NCBI RefSeq assembly: GCF_050433445.1
Contig: NZ_JBNPXF010000007.1
Location: 81,738-145,737, forward strand
Source of the DNA: Kroppenstedtia sanguinis
Lineage (GTDB): Bacteria; Bacillota; Bacilli; Thermoactinomycetales; DSM-45169
Length of the DNA stretch: 64,000 bases
Reading direction: 5' to 3'
A program made the translations under genes and the position numbers. How positions within the stretch are numbered: position 1 is the stretch's first letter; every line of letters starts with the position of its first letter. Below the pieces are notes generated by a model. The model ran no database searches, was not told the DNA's origin, and saw only the letters and a program-made list of their open reading frames with translations. Below, piece after piece: positions 36,500-45,835 of the stretch.

Positions 36500-37477
36500 T
36501 TAAGGAAGTATTTCAAGGGGGTTCATGGGTTGGTCATTGCGTCGCACCTCAAAATGGAGATGGACGCCTGTGGAATTTCCAGTAGTCCCCATGCGACCGA
36601 GCTCACTTTTACGGGAGACCTTCTGTCCTTGACTGACCGAAATCTGACTCAGATGGGCATAATAAGTGGTCCAGCCCCCACCGTGATCCACTACCACCAA
36701 ATTCCCGTAATTGCCTCCCCACCCAGCCCGGATCACGGTGCCACTGCTCGCCGGCCGAATCGGTGTCTGGACACCCCGTTCATTCCAGATGTCGATCCCG
36801 GTGTGCATTTTTCCATGTCTCATACCAAACCGGCTGGTGATTTGCCCGGTCACCGGCCATCGAATAAAAGAACGCTCCCCTCCAGTCTCTGACGCCGCCA
36901 GTTGGACCTCTCCCTTTTCCGCCTCCATTGCAGGGAGAGTGGTTGCGGGAGAGATCTCTTCAGGAAGGGTCAGCACTTGTCCCACATAGGGAGCAGAGGA
37001 AAGAATAAGATCCGGGTTGGCCTCTTTCAAGGCCATCACCGTCACGTCGTTTTCCTCAGCGATGGAGGTCAAAGTTTGCCCTTCTTTTACTCGGATCCGC
37101 TTGAATTGCACCGGGATCTGGAGTCGTTGCCCCGGCTGTAACAACTGCGGATCTTTGATCCCGTTCATTTCAGCTAAGACCTGGTGATCCACCCCGTAGC
37201 GAAGACCGATCCCATAAAGAGTGTCCCCTTTTTCCACTTGGTAGGTGAGTGTTTTTTTATCCGATGAGACCGCCAGGTTTCCCTCTGCAACTGAGGTAAG
37301 GGGATTCAGGTAATGATAGAGCGCTTCTTGAGCAAGTCTCTCTTTTGGCCAATCTGGGGTATGGGGGTGGATCCCCTCCTCCGTTACGGCGCGAACAGAA
37401 TTTCCATCACTGCTTGAGAACAAAGAAGCTGTGCACAATGAAAGGGAGGAGGCCACAAGTGTGGTTTTTTTGGTCAT
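36500..37477 (-). CDS. LysM and M23 peptidase domain cell wall protein
   Basis: About 325 residues. N-terminal hydrophobic signal region, two LysM domains (TYQVEKGDTLYGIGLRYGV, then RVKEGQTLTSIAEENDV) for peptidoglycan binding, and a C-terminal M23 endopeptidase domain with the zinc ligands in GMRHGKMHTGIDIW and GVHLHFEVRRND. The SRFGMR start of the domain and YYAHLS are intact, so it is likely an active murein endopeptidase, possibly in sporulation or cell separation. Sits between rpmE and rho, where Bacillus has no counterpart that I recall. ATG with GAGGTG upstream. Confidence 0.9.
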   Translation of the reverse strand: MTKKTTLVASSLSLCTASLFSSSDGNSVRAVTEEGIHPHTPDWPKERLAQEALYHYLNPLTSVAEGNLAVSSDKKTLTYQVEKGDTLYGIGLRYGVDHQVLAEMNGIKDPQLLQPGQRLQIPVQFKRIRVKEGQTLTSIAEENDVTVMALKEANPDLILSSAPYVGQVLTLPEEISPATTLPAMEAEKGEVQLAASETGGERSFIRWPVTGQITSRFGMRHGKMHTGIDIWNERGVQTPIRPASSGTVIRAGWGGNYGNLVVVDHGGGWTTYYAHLSQISVSQGQKVSRKSELGRMGTTGNSTGVHLHFEVRRNDQPMNPLEILP

Positions 37478-37552
37478 CACACCACCTCAAAGGATGTTTT
37501 GAAAAGATGCCCATCCATCTCTCCCATCTATCCTATGTCGGAAAAGAAAGGG

Positions 37553-38818
37553 TTATGAAGCGGTGGAAGACCGGGGGCGAGATTCCAATTTGGCGAGGAA
37601 TTCCTCATTGGTCTCCGTTTCAGCCAGCTTGCGCAGAAAAGAATCGGTGAATTCCAGCCCGTCGGACATGGTTTTGCGCAGGTTCCACAGTTTCTCCTGT
37701 TCCGTTTTGGAGAGGAGGAGTTCCTCTCTGCGGGTACCGGAGCGGCGAAGATCGATCGCAGGGAAAATCCGTCGTTCGGACAGGCGGCGATCCAGATGAA
37801 GTTCCAGATTACCTGTCCCTTTAAATTCTTCATAGATCACATCATCCATCCGAGAACCTGTATCGACCAAGGCTGTGGCCAAAATGGTCAAACTACCGCC
37901 CTCTTCCACATTTCGTGCGGAACCGAAAAATCGTTTGGGCCGGTGAAAGGCGGCGGGGTCAATCCCTCCGGACAACGTACGGCCGCTAGGGGGAATCACC
38001 AGGTTGTAGGCCCGAGCCAAGCGCGTAATGCTGTCCAGTAAAATCACCACGTCCTGTTTGTGTTCAACCAATCGCTTGGCCCGCTCCAGGACCAGCTCGG
38101 ACACCTTGATATGATTCTCGGGCATCTCGTCAAATGTGGAGCTAACCACTTCTCCATCGACAGACCGTTGCATATCCGTCACTTCTTCCGGCCGCTCGTC
38201 AATCAGGAGAACAAACAGAGAAATCCCCGGGTGATTGGCTGTGATGCTGTTGGCGATCTCCTTGAGCAACATCGTCTTTCCCGCCTTGGGTTGGGCAACG
38301 ATCAGCCCGCGTTGTCCCAGACCTACAGGCGCGACCAAGTCCATGATTCGGGTGGATAACTGATTCGGATTCGACTCCAGATGGAGCCTTTGTTCGGGGT
38401 AGAGGGGGGTCAAAGCGGGGAAATGAAGGCGCTCTGCGGCTTGTTCCGGATCTTGGCCATTGACGGCTTCTACTTGCAACAGGCCAAAATACCGCTCATT
38501 CTCTTTCGGCGCCCTCACTTTGCCCGATACCAGATCTCCGGTGCGGAGATCGAAACGACGGATTTGTGAAGCGGAGATGTAGATATCTTCCGAAGAAGGG
38601 AGATAGTTGATAGGGCGGAGGAACCCATATCCCTCTGGCATCATCTCCAGCACGCCTTCCATAAACATCAGACCCGCTTTTTCCGCCTTGGCTTTTAGAA
38701 TTGCAAAAATCAGTTCTTTCTTTTTCATCTGACTGTAATGGGAGATATGATACTCCTTAGCCAGTTGATACAGTTCCGGCAAGCGCCGGTTCTCCAGATT
38801 GTTTAAGGAAAGATCCAT
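37553..38818 (-). CDS. rho: Transcription termination factor Rho
   Basis: RNA-dependent hexameric helicase-translocase. About 421 residues: N-terminal Rho_N region (LYQLAKEYHISHYSQMKKKELIFAIL), cold-shock-like RNA-binding domain (GVLEMMPEGYGFLRP), then a RecA-like ATPase with P-loop VAQPKAGKTMLLKE, LIDERPEEVTDM and the Q-loop LLDSITRLARAYN. No large insertion. ATG start preceded by a possible TTG. Confidence 0.97.
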   Translation of the reverse strand: MDLSLNNLENRRLPELYQLAKEYHISHYSQMKKKELIFAILKAKAEKAGLMFMEGVLEMMPEGYGFLRPINYLPSSEDIYISASQIRRFDLRTGDLVSGKVRAPKENERYFGLLQVEAVNGQDPEQAAERLHFPALTPLYPEQRLHLESNPNQLSTRIMDLVAPVGLGQRGLIVAQPKAGKTMLLKEIANSITANHPGISLFVLLIDERPEEVTDMQRSVDGEVVSSTFDEMPENHIKVSELVLERAKRLVEHKQDVVILLDSITRLARAYNLVIPPSGRTLSGGIDPAAFHRPKRFFGSARNVEEGGSLTILATALVDTGSRMDDVIYEEFKGTGNLELHLDRRLSERRIFPAIDLRRSGTRREELLLSKTEQEKLWNLRKTMSDGLEFTDSFLRKLAETETNEEFLAKLESRPRSSTAS

Positions 38819-39239
38819 CAATAGCCATCACCGCACTTTTTTCAGAATGTCCTTTCCAGCTTGACCCATTCCTCCGGTGGATATTCCGGTGGTCTAAGAG
38901 CCCAGCAGGTATCCTTATAGGTCGATTGTAGTTGAGGTAGTTGGTGGGAAAATCGAGTTTCACATGACGAAAGGCGTGTGGGACCGTCTATGAGCCGCCA
39001 TCTGAACCCCCACTTTCTCTCCACTAACCTTATCACCATACTCCTGGAAGGTTGCAAGGTAATATCGATACTTATAAAGTGTGTATGATCATCCCTCGCC
39101 GGGGATCAGGGCTGTGTGACCCCAAATACACATAGTGAGAGCGGGAACGAAGTGATCTTGGCGAGACTTGTTGCAAAGGATCTCCACCGGTCACACCCTA
39201 TCTCCTGCTCTCCACATCGGTTCTGAATAACTCGACCGC

Positions 39240-40205
39240 TTAATCCAATACCAGATTCGGCTTTTTTTCCAACCTGTGCTTGCCGTCCACGAATCGAACC
39301 GTTCCGGTTTTAGCCCGCATCACCAAGGAATGGGTGGTAGCGTTGGTACCGTTGTAGCGAACGCCCTTCAGCAATTCACCGTCGGTGACTCCGGTGGCAG
39401 CGAAGATCGCATCATCTCCCCCGACCAAATCCTGCATAAACAGGGTTTGACCCGGGTCTTGAATTCCCATCTGTAGACACCGTTGAAACTGTTCGTCATC
39501 CTCAGGTAACAGACGCCCCTGGATCTCGCCACCCAAGCATTTCAAGGCGACCGCCGACAAGACTCCTTCCGGAGCTCCACCGCATCCCAAGAGCAGGTCC
39601 ACACCGGTATCAGGAAAAGCGGTATGGATCGCTGCCGCCACATCCCCGTCTGGAATCAGTTTGATTCGGGCACCGGTTTTGCGGACATCTTCTATGATTT
39701 TAGTGTGACGAGGACGGTCGAGCAACGCCACGACCAGATCGTTCACATCCTTGCCGAGCGCCCGCGCGACGGCACGGAGATTTTCCTCCACCGGAGCGTT
39801 GAGATCCACTTGTCCGACGGCCCCCGGTCCCACGGCAATTTTGTCCATATACATGTCCGGAGCGTGTAATAGGTTGCCTCGATCCGCCACAGCCACGACG
39901 GACAGAGCGTTCCACAGCCCCTTCGCCACGATGTTGGTCCCTTCCAGGGGATCGACAGCCACGTCCACCTCTGGCAGATAACCGAGGCCGAGGCGTTCCC
40001 CGATGTACAACATCGGTGCTTCATCCATCTCCCCTTCACCGATGACCACGGTTCCCCGCATCGGAATCGTGTCAAAAACGGTTCGCATGGCTGAGGTGGC
40101 AGCTTCGTCCGCCTCATCCTTTTTCCCCAGACCCATCCAACGGCCGGATGCCACGGCAGCTGCTTCCGTGACCCGGACCAACTCCATTGTCAGGCTACGT
40201 TCCAA
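39240..40205 (-). CDS. glpX: Fructose-1,6-bisphosphatase class II
   Basis: Gluconeogenic phosphatase, 321 residues. MERSLTMELVRVTEAAA at the N-terminus matches bacillus GlpX and fixes the TTG start, six bases after GGGGGGA. Metal and substrate motifs: VIGEGEMDEAPMLYIGE, VDPLEGTN, GCGGAPEGVLSAVALKCLGG. The 418 bases between this gene and rho contain an imperfect GATC-centred hairpin and scraps resembling family B (GGCGAGACTTGTTGCAAAG) but no gene. Confidence 0.95.
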   Translation of the reverse strand: MERSLTMELVRVTEAAAVASGRWMGLGKKDEADEAATSAMRTVFDTIPMRGTVVIGEGEMDEAPMLYIGERLGLGYLPEVDVAVDPLEGTNIVAKGLWNALSVVAVADRGNLLHAPDMYMDKIAVGPGAVGQVDLNAPVEENLRAVARALGKDVNDLVVALLDRPRHTKIIEDVRKTGARIKLIPDGDVAAAIHTAFPDTGVDLLLGCGGAPEGVLSAVALKCLGGEIQGRLLPEDDEQFQRCLQMGIQDPGQTLFMQDLVGGDDAIFAATGVTDGELLKGVRYNGTNATTHSLVMRAKTGTVRFVDGKHRLEKKPNLVLD

Positions 40206-40404
40206 CTTCAATCCCCCCCAGCTTTTTCCCTTCATGGAACCTGTGGAATTCCATTATAAAAAACACTCAATGGGATAGCCTAATCACCTCTATATGTTAC
40301 ACTATTTAACCCCACGGAGTGAACCCGGTTCCTCAGCCAAAGAAGAACGGGGGGAAACTCTCATTGTTGCCGACGCTTAAATGACCAGATCGGTCCTAGC
40401 AACC

Positions 40405-40500
40405 CAGGGCTGTGATGAACCCTAAGTGGATGATGGGAACGAAACGGTCTCTTCGCTCTTCCCATTGCCCCATCGTAAAATATGCTAATCAACATGCCCG
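40405..40500 (-). repeat. MITE-like element, family A, 96-bp deletion derivative with perfect target duplication
   Basis: Retains both ends (CAGGGCTGTGATGAACC and TGCTAATCAACATGCCCG) but lacks the entire central hairpin. Flanked on both sides by CTAGCAACC, a perfect 9-bp duplication. Only the outer sequence is needed for mobility. Confidence 0.9.
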
Positions 40501-40688
40501 CTAGCAACCATGGGAAAAAACCTACGGGGGCTTCATTTCGATTACGCAGAAACCAGTGCCGATCTTCTCAAGTTCATCCTTGGTAGCAGCGTACTGGTGA
40601 TTCAAGTATTAAAGAAAAGACGGAATGGAATGTGAAACCCCATCCCGACCAGCTCAGTCCCCCCAAATATAGATTTACCAGACACACC

Positions 40689-40840
40689 CTAATTCCCCTT
40701 CAAGCCACTTTCATCTTTTTTCAGCAAAACAGGGGAGCTAGTTGGTAAGGCTGCTCCGATCTCTTGCAAAGAACGCCAAGACGAATCAAATCCACCATCC
40801 TAGCCCATTTTGACACACCACATTTGCTGAGAAGCACTAG
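40689..40840. repeat. Family C element, overlapping the end of the second murA
   Basis: Starts CTAATTCCCCTTCAAGCC and ends GAGAAGCACTAG; interior with TTTTTTCAGCAAAAC and CTCTTGCAAAGA...GACGAATCAAA blocks in common with the other C copies. Its last bases include the TAG stop codon of murA2 on the opposite strand. Confidence 0.65.
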
Positions 40841-42084
40841 ACTCTCCAAATCTCCGCCCCCAGAGAGCTGAGCTTATTTTCAAGGTTTTCGTATCCTCTG
40901 TCAATGTGATCCACTCCGGTGATCTCTGTCATGCCTGTTGCTACCAGGCCAGCTACTACTAGAGCGGCGCCTCCCCTGAGATCCATCGCCTGTACAGCCG
41001 TTCCATGCAAGGGGAAACCTCCCCGGATCCATGCCGTCCGCCCTTCCACTCGTACATCGGCTCCCATGCGATACAGCTCATCCACTTGCTTAAACCGGGA
41101 AGCATAGATGTTATCTGTCACCAGACTCGTCCCTTCCGCTTGGGTGAGCAAGGAAGTGAAAGGTTGTTGTAAATCTGTGGGAAATCCGGGATAAGGGAGG
41201 GTTTTGATATCTACAGCCTGATACTTTTCCTTGCCGATCACCCGGAGGGACTCATCTGACTCCTTTACGGCGATCCCCATCTCTCGCAATTTTGCCGACA
41301 AGGGCTCCAGATGGAGAGGGATCACATTCTCCACGGTCACATCTCCCACAGTGGCCGCTGCAAAGATCATATAGGTCCCTGCCTCGATCCGGTCGGGGAT
41401 GATGGAGTGACGACACCCTTGCAAAGAGCGCCGACCCTGGATCCGAATCACATCGGTGCCGGCTCCCTGAATTCGGGCCCCCATGGAGGAGAGGAGCGTA
41501 GCTACATCGATAATCTCGGGTTCTTTGGCTGCATTCTCGATCACGGTGACCCCCTCCGCCCGAGAAGCCGCCAACATGATATTAATCGTGGCCCCCACGC
41601 TCATTACATCGAGATAGACTCTTGCCCCTTTCAGACGAGAAGCGGTCAGGTGGATGGAACCCTCCTTGCAAACCACTTGGGCTCCTAATGCTTCCAAGCC
41701 CTTAATATGCTGATCGATGGGACGGGGTCCCAGATTACAGCCTCCGGGAAGTCCCACCACCGCCTCTCCAAACCGGCCCAACATCGCACCCATCAGATAA
41801 TAGGAGGCCCGCAGTTTTTTCACGCTTGGACCCGCCATCGGCTGGTTTCTCATTTGACGCCCGTCGATGCGGAGACGATCCCCCTCTCGGGTCACTTCCG
41901 CTCCCAAACTGCGAATAATTCCCTCAAAGACTTGCACATCCTGAACATCGGGTAAATTTTCTATCACTGTGACCGACTCGGCTAGAATCGTGGCTGGAAT
42001 CAAAGCCAGTGCACTGTTTTTTGCCCCGCTGACCGGTACATGTCCGTAAAGCGGGCGTCCTCCTTTGATCATCAGCTTTTCCAT
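40837..42084 (-). CDS. murZ: UDP-N-acetylglucosamine 1-carboxyvinyltransferase (second MurA)
   Basis: Paralogue of murA with the same reaction. 415 residues from the ATG after GAGGGAGGG. VSGAKNSALAL (Lys22-type) and the Cys loop VGLPGGCNLGPRPIDQH are intact. Position between glpX and transaldolase is that of Bacillus murAB (murZ). The C-terminus ends LGAEIWRV, and the stop codon falls in the end of a family C repeat, so a few native residues may have been lost. A long upstream extension of the frame is rejected. Confidence 0.95.
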   Translation of the reverse strand: MEKLMIKGGRPLYGHVPVSGAKNSALALIPATILAESVTVIENLPDVQDVQVFEGIIRSLGAEVTREGDRLRIDGRQMRNQPMAGPSVKKLRASYYLMGAMLGRFGEAVVGLPGGCNLGPRPIDQHIKGLEALGAQVVCKEGSIHLTASRLKGARVYLDVMSVGATINIMLAASRAEGVTVIENAAKEPEIIDVATLLSSMGARIQGAGTDVIRIQGRRSLQGCRHSIIPDRIEAGTYMIFAAATVGDVTVENVIPLHLEPLSAKLREMGIAVKESDESLRVIGKEKYQAVDIKTLPYPGFPTDLQQPFTSLLTQAEGTSLVTDNIYASRFKQVDELYRMGADVRVEGRTAWIRGGFPLHGTAVQAMDLRGGAALVVAGLVATGMTEITGVDHIDRGYENLENKLSSLGAEIWRV

Positions 42085-42207
42085 CTTGACCCTCCCTCTC
42101 AATTGACGCCTGACCTGGGCGTACCCCTCCATGAAAAGGGAAATCCGGCGGCGACAGGCCACACCTGCACCGCCGGAACACTGATGATTGAGATCCTCAG
42201 CTCCTGC

Positions 42208-42855
42208 TTATCCTTTGATCGCTTGTTCCCAGTCTCTCTTAAACCGCTCGATCCCTTGATCGGTCAAGGGATGCTGCAACAGTTTCTTCATGACGCCGAA
42301 GGGGAGCGTGGCGATATGAGCTCCACTTTCCGCCGCCTGGGTAACATGAATGGGGTGGCGTACACTCGCTGCAATGATCTCTGTCCCAATCTCATGTACA
42401 TCAAAGATATGAGCGATTTGTCCAATCAATTCCATTCCGTCATGGCTGATATCATCCAGCCTCCCGATAAAAGGACTCACATAGGTGGCCCCGGCCCGTG
42501 CCGCCATCAAAGCCTGATTGGCGGAAAAAACCAGAGTAACATTGGTTTGTATTCCCGCTTGAGAGAAGCGGTGGACAGCTTTCAACCCTTCCCCAGTCAT
42601 CGGCACTTTGATGGTGATCTTTTCAGAAATGGCTGTGAGCGGTTCCGCCTCTTTCCACATACCTTCGGCATCATCACTCATCACTTCTGCACTGATGGAA
42701 CCGTCGACGCTCTCTACGATTTCCCGAAGGACCTCAGTGAAGTCTCGGCCTGATTTGGCCACCAGACTCGGATTGGTGGTGACTCCAGAAAGAATGCCCC
42801 ATTGGTTTGCCTCGCGAATCTCATCTACATCGGCAGTATCGATAAAAAATTTCAA
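42208..42855 (-). CDS. tal: Transaldolase (TalC/FSA-like)
   Basis: 215-residue small transaldolase of the pentose phosphate pathway. KFFIDTADVDEIREANQWGILSGVTTNPSLVAKSG at the N-terminus, Schiff-base Lys in ITIKVPMTGEG, and VSPFIGRLDDI. Whether it acts as transaldolase or fructose-6-phosphate aldolase cannot be settled by eye; context (fba, glpX) favours transaldolase. TTG start nine bases after GGAGATG. Confidence 0.95.
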   Translation of the reverse strand: MKFFIDTADVDEIREANQWGILSGVTTNPSLVAKSGRDFTEVLREIVESVDGSISAEVMSDDAEGMWKEAEPLTAISEKITIKVPMTGEGLKAVHRFSQAGIQTNVTLVFSANQALMAARAGATYVSPFIGRLDDISHDGMELIGQIAHIFDVHEIGTEIIAASVRHPIHVTQAAESGAHIATLPFGVMKKLLQHPLTDQGIERFKRDWEQAIKG

Positions 42856-42909
42856 AGCGGATCATCTCCTGTAAATATTGAAGAGGGGGGCCGATGGGCT
42901 CCCCAGGAA

Positions 42910-43764
42910 TCAAGCCTTGCCGGAACTGCCGAACAGACGCATCTTGCCTTGAACCGTCTCTTGGATCGCTTCCCGACCTGGACCCAGATATTTACGCGGG
43001 TCGATCATATCTGGTTGGCTCATCAGCAGGTCACGAATCACCTGAGTGCAGGCGACCTGGCTTTCCGTGTTGACATTGATCTTACCCACACCCCGTCGGA
43101 TGGACTCTTGAATCGCCGAATCCGGCACTCCGGAACCACCGTGAAGAACGATGGGGGCATCGATGTTTTGAGCCACTTCTTCGATAATGTTAAAGTGGAT
43201 TTTTGGTTCACCTTTGTACATCCCATGAGCAGTTCCGACGGCAATCGCCATCGCATCCACTTGGGTCTCCTCCCAAAAGCGGATCGCCTCTTTCGGGTTG
43301 GCGAGGGCTGCTTTCTCTTCATCCACCTGCACATCGTCCTCCACTCCGCCGATGGTTCCCAGCTCCCCTTCGACGGATACGCCTACCGCATGGGCCGCTT
43401 TGACGATCTCCTGGGTCAGGCGGATGTTTTCCTCATAGGGATGATGGGATCCATCAAACATGACAGAAGAAAAACCGGCCTGGATGCATTTCATCGCCAC
43501 TTCAAAACTGCTCCCGTGATCCAGGTGGAGTGCCACGGGCACTTCCGCCTCTTTGGCAGCGATCTCAGCCATCGCCACCACATATTCAAGCCCCATATAA
43601 CGCATGGCCCCTTCACTGACACCGAAAATAAAAGGGGACTTCTCTGCCTTAGCCGCAGCGGCGATTCCCTGAACAAACTCCAGGTTATTCATATTAAACT
43701 GTCCCACCGCAAATCCTTCTTTTTTAGCGCGGGGGAGAAACTCGGTCATCGGTACCAATGACAT
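42910..43764 (-). CDS. fba: Fructose-bisphosphate aldolase class II
   Basis: Glycolytic aldolase, zinc dependent, 284 residues. MSLVPMTEFLPRAKKEGFAVGQFNMNN start after GAGGAGG; VALHLDHGSSFE (zinc His and catalytic Asp), YTG-type phosphate loop replaced by VGTAHGMYKGEPKI, and LHGGSGVPD. Located between tal and the spo0F region as in Bacillus. Confidence 0.97.
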   Translation of the reverse strand: MSLVPMTEFLPRAKKEGFAVGQFNMNNLEFVQGIAAAAKAEKSPFIFGVSEGAMRYMGLEYVVAMAEIAAKEAEVPVALHLDHGSSFEVAMKCIQAGFSSVMFDGSHHPYEENIRLTQEIVKAAHAVGVSVEGELGTIGGVEDDVQVDEEKAALANPKEAIRFWEETQVDAMAIAVGTAHGMYKGEPKIHFNIIEEVAQNIDAPIVLHGGSGVPDSAIQESIRRGVGKINVNTESQVACTQVIRDLLMSQPDMIDPRKYLGPGREAIQETVQGKMRLFGSSGKA

Positions 43765-44104
43765 ATGGAAATCCTCCTCGTCTGGATGGGTTTGTGAAAA
43801 ATGAACCTCCGAACTCCCGTTATGTACCACCTACCATGACACCGGGAGCCGCTGGCGTCGCCCCAAAAAAGCAAGACAATACCGTTGCCAATCCCGAATC
43901 GGGAGGGTGTTCACCGATATTTTAACATAAAACACCTGCCGGTACCTGATCCGACATTAGTGAGGATGACCTCCTCGCAGGTAAAATCGGGGCGCCGCCC
44001 GCTCCAGCTGCTGAACACTTTCCGGACTGTGGGATCCATTTCACCTGACGGCGCCAAATTTTCTACAATCCTGAGTCATTTCATGTCAAGCGAGTTGAAT
44101 AACT

Positions 44105-44501
44105 ATATTTTGGTAAGTAAGTCGTGTTTACCCCCGCGACTATACCCTCCCACAAGGAAGTAGAGGCTGGCGCTACAAGTCTTCTGGGCTAGAGTCGGTC
44201 AGGATGGGGTTTCGCATTCCGGCATCTTCCGATCCAAAATCGCTTCATGTGAAACCCCATCCTCCCTGTACCAATTTCTTTTTCCACCCTGTTTCTAGAC
44301 GACCTCCCTTCAGATTCTCCGCAGGGTAGATGGCTACTTAATCTAGAGCTTTAGTCCCTTTGGATGGTAGTGCCCATGGTACAAAGGTCGCTTTGCACCC
44401 ACAGGGCACAAGTCTCGCCAGGGTCGCTTCCGCTCCCAGGTCTCGCTTTGGCAGCACACGACTCCCTTCCGCTGCCCATTTTCTGGTTAATCAACAGACC
44501 T
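44105..44501 (+). repeat. Family B element interrupted by a family D hairpin
   Basis: Left part resembles TTGGGTGGGGAGATCGTGTTCACCC in decayed form; the right part carries GTGCCCATGGTACAAAGGTCGC, GGGCACAAGTCTCGCC, AGCACACGACTCCCTTCC and ends GGTTAATCAACAGACCT. A family D hairpin sits in the middle. The preceding 300 bases downstream of kce towards fba hold no gene that I can recognise. Confidence 0.6.
44201..44263. repeat. Family D hairpin nested in family B
   Basis: Twelve-base arms AGGATGGGGTTTC and GAAACCCCATCCT around a 37-base loop containing TCCGATCCAAAATCGCTTC. The clearest member of family D. Confidence 0.6.
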
Positions 44502-44568
44502 ATTCCGGTGACTATTTTTTCAGTCTCTCCTCCTCTTTTACCCGATTTTTCATCAAAATATGACCCTT

Positions 44569-45384
44569 CTACTTCCCCTTCAGACCTAGCAAGCGCCGAG
44601 CTTCCTCGGGTGTGGCCACATCGCGCTCCAATTCCGTGGCGAGCCGCTTCACTCGGGCCACCAGTTGGGCATTGGTGTCCCACTCGCCTTTCCGGTAATA
44701 AATGTTATCTTCCAAACCGACCCGGACATGTCCCCCCTGGGTAATTCCCAGAGTAGCCATTGGAAGCTGATGTTTGCCGATGGCTGCCACGGTCCAGGTA
44801 GCACCTGCAGGCAACTGGTGGATCAAGAGCAGGAGATAGCGGGCCGTTGCTGGCATGCCGCCGGGGACGCCCATGACAAAGTCAAAGTGGAGATGGCCGG
44901 TGACCCAGCCCTCCTGAACCAAACGCAGAGCGGTTCCAAGCATTCCTGTATCGAAAACTTCAAACTCCGGCCGCACCCCGGATCGTTCCATGGTTTCCGC
45001 AAAGCGACGGATCTCTGCGAGGGGATTCATAAACACTTCTTCCCCGAAATTGACTGTCCCTGTGGTCAGGGTTGCCATCTCCGGCCTCAGGGAGACCGGT
45101 TGTAGCCTCTCTTCTGCCGTCATCCCCACAGCTCCCCCAGTGGATACCTGGATGATGATGGGACAACGCTTGCGGATCTCCCGGATCGTCGCCTCATACA
45201 GATCCCGCCTCTGACTGGGCCTGCCCGCTTCATCCCGGACATGGATGTGGGCGATGGCCGCTCCTGCCTCCCATGATTGAGCCGCTGCCTCTCTGATCTC
45301 TTCCGGGGTAACCGGAAGGTAAGGGGTGTCTTGCCGGGTCACTTCCGCCCCAACCAAGGCAGCCGTAATGATCAATTTTTCCAT
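44569..45384 (-). CDS. kce: 3-keto-5-aminohexanoate cleavage enzyme (BKACE family)
   Basis: In lysine fermentation, Kce condenses 3-keto-5-aminohexanoate with acetyl-CoA to give acetoacetate and 3-aminobutyryl-CoA. 271 residues of a TIM-barrel DUF849/BKACE protein: AAIAHIHVRDEAGRPSQ (zinc His pair), VSTGGAVGMTAEERL, GHLHFDFVMGVPGGMPAT and WTVAAIGKHQLPMATL. The neighbouring kal relic supports the Kce assignment over other beta-keto acid cleavage enzymes, but the other lysine-fermentation genes (kamA, kamDE, kdd) are not in the window. GGAGGGG nine bases before the ATG. Confidence 0.85.
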   Translation of the reverse strand: MEKLIITAALVGAEVTRQDTPYLPVTPEEIREAAAQSWEAGAAIAHIHVRDEAGRPSQRRDLYEATIREIRKRCPIIIQVSTGGAVGMTAEERLQPVSLRPEMATLTTGTVNFGEEVFMNPLAEIRRFAETMERSGVRPEFEVFDTGMLGTALRLVQEGWVTGHLHFDFVMGVPGGMPATARYLLLLIHQLPAGATWTVAAIGKHQLPMATLGITQGGHVRVGLEDNIYYRKGEWDTNAQLVARVKRLATELERDVATPEEARRLLGLKGK

Positions 45385-45415
45385 GGCCTGCCCCTCCTGG
45401 ACCTATCTTGTTTTT

Positions 45416-45809
45416 TCAGACGTGCAAACGTTGCTTATCTAAGGGAACCACACAGGTTCCCGTTGCTTGAGCCACCAGCTGCGGTTCCTCCAGCACACGG
45501 GCAGCGGAGGGGTGGGCAAGGTCGATATGGGCTTCAATCACTTTGTATCGGCGAAGCTCATTTTCCGGGAGGTCTTTCCCTTTCCCGCGATTTTGCCGGT
45601 GGCCTCGATATATCCCCTGCGTACACTGGCGCTGTGAACTCCACGGAATCATAAGCCACAAACAAACCCTCATCCCCATCCAGACGGATCAGGAGTTCCG
45701 TCGCCACATCGCCGAACAAGGACATCATTCTGGCGCCGTCCACCAGATCTCCTCCGTAATGAGCATCGGACTGACTCATGCACAAACGGATCTTCACTGC
45801 TTCCGACAT
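45416..45809 (-). pseudogene. kal: 3-aminobutyryl-CoA ammonia lyase, two frameshifts
   Basis: Kal removes ammonia from 3-aminobutyryl-CoA to give crotonyl-CoA, the step after Kce. The first 66 or so codons read cleanly as a Kal hotdog protein (MSQSDAHYGGDLVDGARMM, LFGDVATELLIRLDGDEGLF, FTAPVYAGD). At about 45611 one base is missing; the next frame gives IEATGKIAGKGKTSRKMSF. At about 45552 a second base is missing; the last frame gives YKVIEAHIDLAHPS ... ATGTCVVPLDKQR to the natural end. Neither lesion is in a homopolymer. The gene is probably inactive in this sequence unless these are assembly errors. Ribosome site AAAGGGAG is intact. Confidence 0.8.
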
Positions 45810-45835
45810 TCGTTCTCCCTTTCTATTTTGTAGGT

